Below are positions 44,385 through 52,932 of a stretch of 64,000 bases of DNA, piece by piece. Below the pieces are notes generated by a model that was not told the origin of the DNA, searched no databases, and was given only the letters and a program-made list of their open reading frames with translations. The translations under genes and the position numbers were made by a program. The stretch comes from Ectobius pallidus (taxonomy: Eukaryota; Arthropoda; Insecta; Blattodea; Ectobiidae): positions 156,414,532 through 156,478,531 of the forward strand of contig CAXKWD010000001.1 of the NCBI GenBank assembly GCA_964059195.1, written 5' to 3'. Position 1 is the first letter of the stretch, and each line of letters starts with the position of its first letter.

Positions 44385-45074
44385 ATGAAGTTTGAGAAGC
44401 AAAACGTATCCTTAGAGGTTCGCCCCATAGAGCAGACGGCTTCGATCCATGAACGCAAACATAGCATTTTACTACCCAACAGCATACGTTGTATTATCTG
44501 TGGACCTAGCAACTCGGGAAAAACAAACGTGTTAATAAATATTCTTCTACATCCCAACGGCGTAAAGTTTTCAAATGTCTACATTTTTTCAAGATCACTG
44601 TTTCAGCCTAAATATAAGATGCTTGAAGAAATTTTAGCCAGAGTTCCAGAAATCGGTTATTACAAGTTTGATAACTGCGGGGACGGTATGCCAGAGCCTC
44701 ACCAAGTACGAGAAAATTCTGTTGTGATATTCGATGACATTATGACAGAACCTCAAAGCCCCATAAGGAATTATTTTAGCATGGGAAGACATAACTCGCT
44801 AGATATGTTTTATCTAGCCCAGTCGTATGCTAGGATACCTAAGCATCTGATAAGAGACAATTGTAACTTGATGATTGTATTTAAGCAGGACGCGTTAAAT
44901 CTAAGGCATCTTTACGACGACTACGTAAATGCAGACATGACGTTCGATAAATTCCTGCAAATGTGCCGCGAATGCTGGTCTTCGGAAAAGTATGGATTCC
45001 TAACCATCTGTAAAGAGGACTCTATAGACCGAGGGAGGTATCGGAGGGGAATGGACGAGTACGTTGTTATATAA
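44385..45074 (+). CDS. FtsK/HerA-type DNA-packaging ATPase
   Basis: 229 residues from the ATG at 44385; the frame is open upstream to 44217 but that crosses the promoter. Walker A is GPSNSGKT (residues 40-47), Walker B is VVIFDD (113-118), followed by the family's LAQSYARIPKHLIRDN segment (145-160), where Gln146 is the likely sensor. The family is the A32-like packaging ATPase of Polintons and large DNA viruses, which pumps the genome into the capsid. The stop codon lies inside the TATA box of the next gene. Length and motifs look complete. Confidence 0.9.
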   Translation: MKFEKQNVSLEVRPIEQTASIHERKHSILLPNSIRCIICGPSNSGKTNVLINILLHPNGVKFSNVYIFSRSLFQPKYKMLEEILARVPEIGYYKFDNCGDGMPEPHQVRENSVVIFDDIMTEPQSPIRNYFSMGRHNSLDMFYLAQSYARIPKHLIRDNCNLMIVFKQDALNLRHLYDDYVNADMTFDKFLQMCRECWSSEKYGFLTICKEDSIDRGRYRRGMDEYVVI

Positions 45075-45076
45075 AG
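45068..45076 (+). promoter_or_regulatory. TATA box overlapping the ATPase stop codon
   Basis: TATATAAAG includes the ATPase stop TAA (45072-45074) and lies about 20 bp before the next ATG (45095). Confidence 0.6.
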
Positions 45077-45094
45077 ACGTGCAAAGTATATCGG

Positions 45095-45790
45095 ATGCTC
45101 ACAATGGATGATAGAGGACTCATACGCGCATGCAGAGGGGCTATGGGTGTTGACAGATTTGGATCGCCGTTAATTGCGCGATACATCGATAAAATAGCAC
45201 TGCCTCGAGACGCAGTAGGCAATTACTCGGTCAAAGGTAAACGAATACGCTACGTTGGCCATCCCACAGAGAACCACAATGCCGCGACGAAGGAGTACGT
45301 GGACAAGGTTCTGGCGCAGAAAGATTTTCACAAAAGTGATGGTAATATTGATTCTGGAAACTTTGAATTGTTTAAAACCACGGCCCAAGTGCTGAATAAT
45401 TTTAAAGATATGATAAACCTGCTGATCCATCATCAGTCGCAGCTCAGAGACGATGTTACTGCTTTAAAATACCTCATGCGAAGAACAGCTGGGGCTATGC
45501 AGAACATGTGGCAATCCAGTTTTTTTCAACTCTACAGTGGCACTCGTCTAAAATTAATTTATGATGGAAGAATCACGGTTGTTGACTTGGCCGATTCAGG
45601 CGATCTGAGTACAACGTTAAATGGGGTCGCTGTTGACATTAATCAGCCTATCCATGTCTCGAGAGGTGATGTGTTATTGTTTAAGACGGGCTCTTTCTCG
45701 CGTGAGGTCCCCATTACGATCGAATACGCCTATAAAACGTGTGAAATCACAAAAATAGTCAACACTCGAAATGAATCCGTCAATGAGTGA
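45095..45790 (+). CDS. fibre-like attachment protein candidate
   Basis: 231 residues. Residues 48-70 (RIRYVGHPTENHNAATKEYVD) have the V-x-x-P...AATKxYVD pattern that anchors tail or capsid fibres in many phages and some eukaryotic viruses. A predicted helical, possibly coiled-coil stretch follows (about 95-140), then a beta-rich C-terminal part (FFQLYSGTRLKLIYDGRITVVDL ... HVSRGDVLLFKTGS) suited to a trimeric head. Its place among virion genes supports a structural role. The fibre reading rests on the short motif and the layout only. A second in-frame ATG lies three codons in. It overlaps the next gene by 20 nt. Confidence 0.55.
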   Translation: MLTMDDRGLIRACRGAMGVDRFGSPLIARYIDKIALPRDAVGNYSVKGKRIRYVGHPTENHNAATKEYVDKVLAQKDFHKSDGNIDSGNFELFKTTAQVLNNFKDMINLLIHHQSQLRDDVTALKYLMRRTAGAMQNMWQSSFFQLYSGTRLKLIYDGRITVVDLADSGDLSTTLNGVAVDINQPIHVSRGDVLLFKTGSFSREVPITIEYAYKTCEITKIVNTRNESVNE

Positions 45791-46646
45791 TGATCAGAGG
45801 AGAATTAAGGAGGAAATTGAAAAACATACCAAATCTATACGAGCAAAATATTTATCATTAAGAAAAGCAGATCTTCAGTCGAAACATGAGTTTTCAGACA
45901 TTGTACAACCTATAACGCAACCTTTGGAACAGCTTGTCACTCTGAGTAAAGACAAATCAAAGCAAGATGAGATGGAATACGAACCCGAACCCTATATGGA
46001 GCAGACCCCTGTAAAACACTACAAGTCTATGTTGGAAAGCGTCTATGGTCGTGTGTCTGGGGGTTATATTCAGAAACTAGTTCAATTGAGGCCTAGAAAC
46101 GTGGACACCATATACGGTATAAAATGGCATCCAGACAGACAAACTTTCTCGATCGGGGCACTCCCTCTGTCGATAAGAAACGATAACATATATGTAGGCA
46201 ATAAGAAATACCAGTCCCGCCGCGGATTAATGGAGTTGCTTACCAAAAGCATACCCGACCCTAAGTTGTACAGCGATAACGACTTGGAGACGTATAAGGA
46301 AATATTGGAGAGGTCTAGCGCTCATAAAGTCGGCTATGATGATAACGAAGAGATACGAGTCTCAAACAGCCAGAAATTTAAAAACGTCATTAGGCGGTTA
46401 TTTCCTGAGGATGAGGAGGTCGAGGTAAACGGTGATCTCAAGACTAAAAAACCAGTCAGGGGAAAAGGCCTGTGGAAGGACTTGCATACGAATCGCAAAA
46501 TAGACTATAAATACTGGGACGACCCGAATGAACTGGTTCATAGACTGCGTTTGTTGGTAGCATCATCTGAGGCTGGGAATCACTCGCATAACAACGAAAT
46601 ATTGGAGATTATAACAGAGTTAAGAGAAAGTGGTGTGATACAATGA
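45771..46646 (+). CDS. conserved Polinton protein of unknown role (PY-like)
   Basis: 291 residues. The N-terminus (residues 1-75) is charged and helical. The central part (YIQKLVQLR, DTIYGIKWHPDRQTFSIGAL, NDNIYVGNKKYQSRRGLMELLTK) includes the Y-x(5)-GL-x-ELL motif that I know from a conserved ORF family in insect Polintons and related elements. The C-terminus contains a KPVRGKGLWKDL stretch and ends with a leucine-rich helix. The start overlaps the fibre-like gene by 20 nt (a second ATG at 45783 is possible), and the stop overlaps the integrase start as ATGA, so these genes are likely read from a shared transcript. No enzymatic motif seen. Confidence 0.7.
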   Translation: MNPSMSDDQRRIKEEIEKHTKSIRAKYLSLRKADLQSKHEFSDIVQPITQPLEQLVTLSKDKSKQDEMEYEPEPYMEQTPVKHYKSMLESVYGRVSGGYIQKLVQLRPRNVDTIYGIKWHPDRQTFSIGALPLSIRNDNIYVGNKKYQSRRGLMELLTKSIPDPKLYSDNDLETYKEILERSSAHKVGYDDNEEIRVSNSQKFKNVIRRLFPEDEEVEVNGDLKTKKPVRGKGLWKDLHTNRKIDYKYWDDPNELVHRLRLLVASSEAGNHSHNNEILEIITELRESGVIQ

Positions 46647-47560
46647 GCAAACGCGAAATTGCTTACGAGCTTCATAAACCTGCTCGAATAAATTATCCAA
46701 GGCGTCATGTGACAATGAAAGGTTTAAATGATTTGTGGCAGAGCGATCTGATTGAAATGATCCCGTATCATAAGGAAAATAGAGGCTTTAAGTACATTTT
46801 AGTCTGTATAAATGCGTATTCCAAGTTTGCGTACGCAAGGGCTTTGAAGAACAAAACTGGAAAAACTGTTACCGCAGCCATGAGTGATATACTTCAATCT
46901 GTTAAAACACCACCAAAAAACCTTCAGACCGACATGGGGAAGGAGTATTATAACGCTAATTTTAAAGCCTTAATGCTGAAATACGGCATCAACCATTATT
47001 CTACATACTCCAACGTTAAGGCTTGCATTGCTGAACGTTTCATAAGAACTCTTAAAACAACCATGTACCGTGAATTTTCTGCCAGGGGGAGTTACAAGTG
47101 GATCGATATGCTGCAAGAACTCATTAGGAAATACAACGATAGGTTTCACACCACCATTAAGATGAAGCCTAACCAAGTCAAGGACAATAGCCTGCTGAAA
47201 ACTGTGTATCGGTACAAGGAGCCATGTGCGAAGCCAAAGTTTGCTAAAGGCGACTTTGTAAGAGTTTCAAAACACAGGAAAATGTTTAAAAAAGGATACT
47301 TACCGTCGTGGACTACGGAGATTTTCAAGGTGCGTGGAATCCAAGCCACATCTCCACCTACTTATCTGCTAGAGGATTTGGAAGGCAGCAACATAGAAGG
47401 TGCTTTTTATGCTGAAGAACTCCAGAAAACAAAGTTTCCAGACACTTATTTAATTGAAAAGGTGTTACGTCGTAAAGGAGATATGATTTTGGTGAAATGG
47501 GTGGGTTTTCCTGCGTCCAAGAATTCATGGATTCATAAACATAACATTGCAGATGCGTGA
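46643..47560 (+). CDS. retroviral-type integrase with C-terminal chromodomain
   Basis: 305 residues, starting in an ATGA overlap. The rve-type catalytic core has the D,D-33-E triad at Asp35 (LWQSDLIEM), Asp97 (LQTDMGKEYYN) and Glu131 (CIAERFIRTLK). A SH3-like region follows (FAKGDFVRVSKHRKMFKKGY), then a chromodomain at about 269-303 (YLIEKVLRRKGDMILVKWVGF, SWI). The family cuts and joins the element's ends and makes a 6-bp staggered target cut, matching the TATATT duplication. The chromodomain may direct insertion to particular chromatin. No N-terminal HHCC zinc motif is evident. The core residues are all present, so activity is possible. ATTAAA at 47598-47603 may end the transcript. Confidence 0.92.
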   Translation: MSKREIAYELHKPARINYPRRHVTMKGLNDLWQSDLIEMIPYHKENRGFKYILVCINAYSKFAYARALKNKTGKTVTAAMSDILQSVKTPPKNLQTDMGKEYYNANFKALMLKYGINHYSTYSNVKACIAERFIRTLKTTMYREFSARGSYKWIDMLQELIRKYNDRFHTTIKMKPNQVKDNSLLKTVYRYKEPCAKPKFAKGDFVRVSKHRKMFKKGYLPSWTTEIFKVRGIQATSPPTYLLEDLEGSNIEGAFYAEELQKTKFPDTYLIEKVLRRKGDMILVKWVGFPASKNSWIHKHNIADA

Positions 47561-47883
47561 TACAGGATGAGGAAGGAACACTTGTATTTTTTACTTCATT
47601 AAAGACTCAAGTATAGTCATGTGTTTTTTATTTCAATTCCTTTGCCTTTGACAAAGCCCTCACAACACACAGCATGATTCAATTTTATTTACATACACAT
47701 GACACATAGCATTATACACAAGACACATAGCATAATACACAGGATACATAGCATAATACATTTTTATTTACATACACAAGACACAAAGCATAATACATAG
47801 GATACAATTTTTATTTACATACACAGGACACAAAGCATATTTCATTTTTATTTACATACAAGACTCTGACAATATATACATTT
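47561..47883. terminator. convergent 3' spacer with AATAAA-bearing tandem repeats
   Basis: About 47681-47868 repeats a unit around TTTTATTTACATACACA(A/T)GACACA(A/T)AGCATAATACA. Each TTTATT supplies a minus-strand AATAAA (for example 47852-47847, just past the polymerase stop), giving the polymerase gene several poly(A) signals. ATTAAA at 47598-47603 serves the integrase side. No gene inside. Confidence 0.7.
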
Positions 47884-50800
47884 TTACACTTTACATCTTT
47901 TAGCTGGGGGTCCCTCATCAACATCAACATCCCTGATTTTGTAATGCCCGTGAGCAAGAGTATCTACGCCGTTGGGTAAAATGTAACGCTTGTCATCGTT
48001 GCTAGATAAAGTGACTTTGTTCATAGCAATCGAGAACACGTTATGTTTAAACGATCTGATGGATCTATTTACCGAGAATGTTGATTGTCCGCTCTGAAGA
48101 CAGCCAACATAATCTTCAAAGTTGACATCTTTGTCAATAACAGTTTTCCTAATGCCTTTCAATTTCTTTATGGTCATATGATTAAATTTTATAGCGTACA
48201 TCTTTGCTCGCAGGCCTACAAACTCAGTTATAGTATGACCAGCACCTTCATCCTTGAATTTACCGACCACCGCCTTGTTTTTGGGGGAATACAAGGGATG
48301 TTCGGGTGGGTAGACGCTAGTATCCAGTTCATCTCGGAAATGCATCATGTCACGGAAGAGGTCATCCGTTTCGATCTTGTATATGAAGCTATCAGTATCC
48401 ATATATGTGAGCTTAATTTTGTTTTCGAAATACTTTCGCATGGTATCATAATGAAAGTCGTACATCCTTGTTTTCGAAATTTCTAATATAGACATACCGA
48501 CATAGATTGCTTTGTCAAACACCAAGCTAGTTTTAGCGAGGTGGACACCGACCAAATTCTCGCTGAATATGGTTCTATCTAAAAAGTTTGACTTAGCCAC
48601 AAGCTTTCTCATTAAATTTTGATCTGAAACAAGCCTAAAGTTCATCCTTTTCCGCACATTTTCCATTGTCTTGCCAAAAACTGCGTTATTCATCAGTTTA
48701 AAAAAGTCTTTTTCAAAGTTGTTGGCTGCAGCCCTACGCTTGACCGTATTAAAGTCAATGTAAGGTTTCAACCAACAGCTTTGGTGAAATTCAATAATTC
48801 TATGGATCTTGGATAACCTCAGTCCGTGTTGTAATGCTTGTTTAAGCACTGAATAATGAATGACATAATTTTGTTTAGTTTCAAGAGTTGTCAAAAGCTT
48901 TCTGTTTTTACTACCCGGAGGACACTTCATTTCTGCACAAAAGGGCAGATCAGTATGAGCGTCGTGGAGGTGATCTGGATACTCAATGTCTACCTCAAGG
49001 ACATATCCCAATTTAGAATTGCTCGGTATGGACATGACGTCAAAGGACGCTATCTCATCTTTCTCGAGCCAACGAAAATTACCAGTAGGCAACGCTTGAG
49101 ACATAGCGTAACCATAAAGGTTATTGGCGTCGACGTAGTAAAGGTGAGAGCTCGACTTTGAGGCATCGTAGTCGGCGGAACAAGGGATATTTGCCACAGC
49201 GTGTCTCGTTACACACTGACAAATACCACCTCTTATCCCGCGTTCAAACAACTGAATCATGTCCATATCGGTCAATAGCTGTAATTTTACCTCTGTGAAC
49301 TTTAGCATGGATGCATAAGCGAATCCGGGAGCAGTCGAATAGTAGAGACAATCTAACCCATATGTATCATGGCACATTTGCCTAAAATTCTCAAAAACGT
49401 CTGTTAAGATCAAGACATCAGATTTCAAATATAAGTCTGAATATTCCCCTAAAGACTTGACCGAAAACGAATTCCAGACATTAACAGCATGAGAGTAGTC
49501 TCGATCTGAGACACCCGCATTGCTGAGTTTGTTGTAAAACGCCTCTTTAGGCGGTAATTTTGTCTCATCAAGAACTTCGTAGGACGACACATAGTCGTAG
49601 GGGAAGACCCCCTTTCGACATACCAAATCGGTTTTGTCACCAAACGAATTTCTGGTTTCTATAAATTTCTGCTTGGGTAGATTGTCCGCTAGCTTCTCCA
49701 AGCTACTGGCCATGAATCGGAAAGAATCTATAAACCGCAACTCCATACCTCCCCGCTTCAAAAAAGGGGAGGGAATAAATTTAGAAAACGATACATACTT
49801 TTCCTGAGTATTACAAATGACGTTAATTCTATTCTTGTCAAAGCCTAACTCTTTCACAATGAAATGAGCATCGTAATTTGAGAGGTTATGCAACACGACA
49901 GGGACGAATGTCTGGTTTCTGTAATTCAGATTACAATTCCTGTGAGCGGCCCCTCTGAATCGTCCGCTGACATGACAGTGGTCCCTGACTTTATAGTTCA
50001 CTTCGGTGAAATTACCATGCTTACAAATGTGGCAGATGGTGCTGTTCATATACAGTTTGTTTTCATCCGGCGTTAGAGGGATCATAGGTTTGTTTATGCT
50101 ATGTAACACTCGATCGATGACTTTTACATCGGCTACAAGCGATCGCATAAACTCCCCGCTGCAGTCTTTCCCTCTAAACAACCGTAACTGTGAAAACGTA
50201 CCCTCCGCATCTTTGATAAAATAAGAAAAACTAAACGGAGTATGTTTCTGATAAGGTGTGGACCAAGATTTTGCGGGATCGTTTAAGCACCCCGAAATCG
50301 GCTCCAATAGGCATTCGAAATCCGCATAGATAACAAACCTAATTTTCTGCGAATATTCGTGCTTATTAAAGCAAACTTCGGGGTTCTTTGGAATCTCGCA
50401 TCTGACAGGAGTGAAAGAATTGCATAACACTAGATGTTTAGCCAATCTCTCATCTGCAGATTTACCCTCGTACGAATGGAAGTGTGTAAAACAGCGCTTA
50501 CACACTCTAATCTGATGTTCATATGATGTTATGAATGGTCTTATGAAAGCGTCGAAATCGGAAATGACTATATAATGAGAATTTTGCTCATTGCAAACAT
50601 ACAAAAGGTCTCTATGGTCCGCGAGTTGATTTTCCACAATTTTAATAGGAAACACGTAGTGCGAAATATTCTTCCCATCACGTTTTTCCTCTAGGCCGAA
50701 AACATTAATAGAAATATTATTCCTTTTAGAAAACTTATCGATATCGTGTAATGAAACGGGGAATTTTACACAGCTCCAATCGTACTTCTCACCCAATTCG

Positions 50801-52175
50801 GGTTTGTTCAGGTAACTTGTCCACAAATCCTTGTCAGAATCTATAAATTTTGACAAAACACAGTATTTAAAACAAAAATCATCTTCGTTCCGAATGTTGA
50901 TGAGGGAGTGTAAGTGCCGGAATTCTACAGGCAGCATCATATGACCACGCCCCGCAAATGGGACATGTTCATTGATGCGCACTTCAATTTTAAACAATTT
51001 TTTGAAACCCCATCCAGAGCCACGCGTACTATGCTCCTCTTGCTCCTTTAACAATTTCGCGATGTGGTTGGATACGGCTTCATGGATGTTAGATGTTCTG
51101 TACAAAATTTGGTTTCTGGTTTTAAAATTATACAATGCCGACTGGCCATCTAAATTTTCAAAATCTGACTCTACAAAAATATTAAATTTTATAGAGGTAA
51201 ATTTTAGCAAAGCCGAAGTTAGAATGAGAACAATTTTTTGATGGAATGAAGCAAGAATCGTCTCCATGTCGCCTGAGGGAATATCTGTTACGGCATAAGT
51301 GGCTATTCGAGACTTGAAAGCAGACTCGAGCATGAAAAACTCACTTTGATGTTGTGATGACTCGCTGCCTGCATCATGTCTCGCGTTGCCATTCCCCGCT
51401 CCGACCTATAAAAATAAAATACGAACATGTGTTACACACGTTTGCGATGAAATGTGTAATGACATAAATGTTTTTAAAAACGAACAATGTATTAAACGTA
51501 CCTCTAATCGGGCAGGTTCAGGAATCCTGGAGGTACCGGCTTCGATCCCCGATGAGGCTCCGGCTTCAGCATGCCCCTGCTGACCTTCATGCCTGGAGGC
51601 GCTCAATGCGGGTGTGCCATTCCCCGCTCCGATCTATAAATATAAAATGAGAACGTATGTTAAAACACCATATATATTTTACGTTTTGAAAAAACAAATA
51701 ATAATAATATTAATAAATAAAAATAATAATAAAAATATGATATATGTGATGATGAAATTAAAAAACGTACCTCTAATCGGGCTCCATCACTGCGCGCAGG
51801 AATCCTTGAAGTCTCTGCTCCGATTCCTGAAGTCCCGGCTACAGCAGGGAAATAGAGGTGAGCTGCCTGGTGGTACACTCCCTCACGCCTGGCTGCGTCC
51901 CTCGTAGCTGGGTGATGAAATTTCTCCCGGTGTTCGCTTAGAACTCGCGATGCTTTAAAGGTGGCAAAGCAGACGTCGCAAGTAAAGGTCACGCCGGAAT
52001 GTTTTTCACGGATATGCCTTGTTAAGTTGTCCTTGCGCGTGAATAATACACTGCAGGTGTCGCACTTATACTCCGATTTGACATGGTGATGGTTAATATG
52101 TCGGTTCAGATGGATTTTGCGCCTATATTTGGCATCGCACTCCTCACACTTGAAAAATGACGTAGTTGCTTCCAT
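47884..52175 (-). CDS. zinc-finger-fused protein-primed DNA polymerase B, three exons
   Basis: Exon 1 is 52175-51771, exon 2 51633-51502, exon 3 51405-47884. Both introns are phase 0 (GTACGT...TATAG), giving about 1,352 residues. Exon 1 holds three C2H2 fingers (C10/C13/H26/H30; C38/C41/H54/H59; C66/C69/H82/H87). Exon 2 is a low-complexity linker. Numbering from the Met at 51333: ExoI D338/E340 (YADFE), a C434...DHCH(451-454)...AAHRNC endonuclease-VII-like zinc insert, ExoII N486YD488, ExoIII Y635xxxD639, motif A D735 (YVDANNLYG), motif B K879...FGK888, motif C DTDS (979-982), KxY 1044-1046. It copies the element by protein priming with proofreading. All catalytic residues are present. A TATA box at 52228-52221 lies 46 bp before the ATG. 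Confidence 0.85.
51406..51501 (-). other. intron 2 of the polymerase gene
   Basis: 96 nt, GTACGT at 51501-51496 and TATAG ending at 51406. Same donor and acceptor words as intron 1. Removal joins codon 44 of exon 2 to exon 3 in phase 0, 24 codons before the long ORF's first ATG (51333). Confidence 0.75.
51634..51770 (-). other. intron 1 of the polymerase gene
   Basis: 137 nt, GTACGT at 51770-51765, AT-rich interior, TATAG ending at 51634. Without splicing the zinc-finger frame runs into the intron and ends at 51660 with a low-complexity tail, which is a sign that the unspliced frame is not the product. Confidence 0.75.
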
Positions 52176-52607
52176 CGCGGCTTCTAACGGCTGAATGACT
52201 CAAATCGGCCGCGGGTTATGTATTTATATCGGCTCACGCTAGGGACAACGCCTATAACGGTCACCACGCGTCGGTACGGCGGGGTCACTGCATGCGATAA
52301 GCTGTGTGTTATTTTCGTACGCGTGGCTGCCGTACTCTAGCTAAGATACACAATAATATTATAATAACACATCTGGCGTGCAAGTGTATGCAATACCCCA
52401 CACGCGGCGAACTGTGTTATTTTGAGATGCTGAGATGAGAGTCTGCCGTGCGAGACATCTGGATGTCTGCAAGCTCGCAATATGTGATGACTTGACGGAG
52501 CGTACGGGACCTCCCGCGCGGTGAGCCGGGCTATTCTCGTACGCGCAGCTGCATCACGTCTGGGCTCTCGCTAACATATGCAAGCCTGCAATAATATTAC
52601 ACACTCA
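52176..52607. other. right sub-terminal non-coding region
   Basis: Contains the polymerase TATA box (minus strand TATAAATA, 52228-52221) and two copies, in reverse, of CGTACGARAATA (52310-52321, 52532-52543) that also occurs at the left end (37867-37878). CACGCG words are frequent. No gene seen. Confidence 0.6.
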
Positions 52608-52926
52608 CAATATTACCAATAATTAATCACTTAGGCCGTTGTTCTACACATACAGGCGGAGCATAGGGCGCTAGCACCCAGGGCAGTGGTCAGTGGTCAG
52701 ATAACCCACCATCGCGCATCCGAGTGGACACTGGTCAGCGGTAGTGGACAGTGGTCAGCTAACCCACCAGTTAGCGGAGCATAGGGCGCTAGCACCCAGG
52801 GCAGTGGTCAGTGGTCAGATAACCCACCATCGCGCATCCGAGTGGACAGTGGTCAGCGGTAGTGGACAGTGGTCAGCTAACCCTCCAGTAACCCTCCAGT
52901 GACGTCACCGCTAAAACCATACTACT
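52608..52926 (-). repeat. right terminal inverted repeat, 319 bp
   Basis: Exact reverse complement of 37221-37539, ending ATACTACT. It has the same internal 118-bp duplication. Identity of both arms suggests recent insertion or homogenisation by copying. Confidence 0.95.
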
Positions 52927-52932
52927 TATATT
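52927..52932. repeat. right target-site duplication TATATT
   Basis: Second copy of the 6-bp duplication; see 37215-37220. Confidence 0.9.

Larger units (their letters stand above)
37221..52926. mobile_element. complete Maverick/Polinton (adintovirus-like) element
   Basis: A 15,706-bp element with identical 319-bp terminal inverted repeats beginning AGTAGTATGG, bounded by a 6-bp duplication. It encodes the Polinton core set: protein-primed DNA polymerase B, retroviral-type integrase with chromodomain, packaging ATPase, adenain-like protease, and major and minor capsid proteins. It adds PLA2-domain and fibre-like virion proteins and accessory genes. All frames are open. Genes form convergent pairs (spacers 40412-40652 and 47561-47883) and one divergent promoter (44304-44384). 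Polintons can be read as transposons or as integrated viruses; the capsid genes here fit the viral reading. Confidence 0.97.

Noticed and set aside
44304..44402. N-terminal extension of the PLA2 frame beyond 44303
   Set aside because: It would read through the gene's own TATA box and the opposing promoter; the ATG at 44303 fits the family start better.
48085..51241. Several plus-strand frames of 60-130 codons
   Set aside because: They lie opposite the polymerase gene, whose motifs are complete; the frames themselves have no family features.
51660..51770. Unspliced C-terminal tail of the zinc-finger frame (RFLISSSHISYFYYYF type)
   Set aside because: It is AT-rich intron sequence after a consensus donor; the spliced reading continues in frame into the polymerase.
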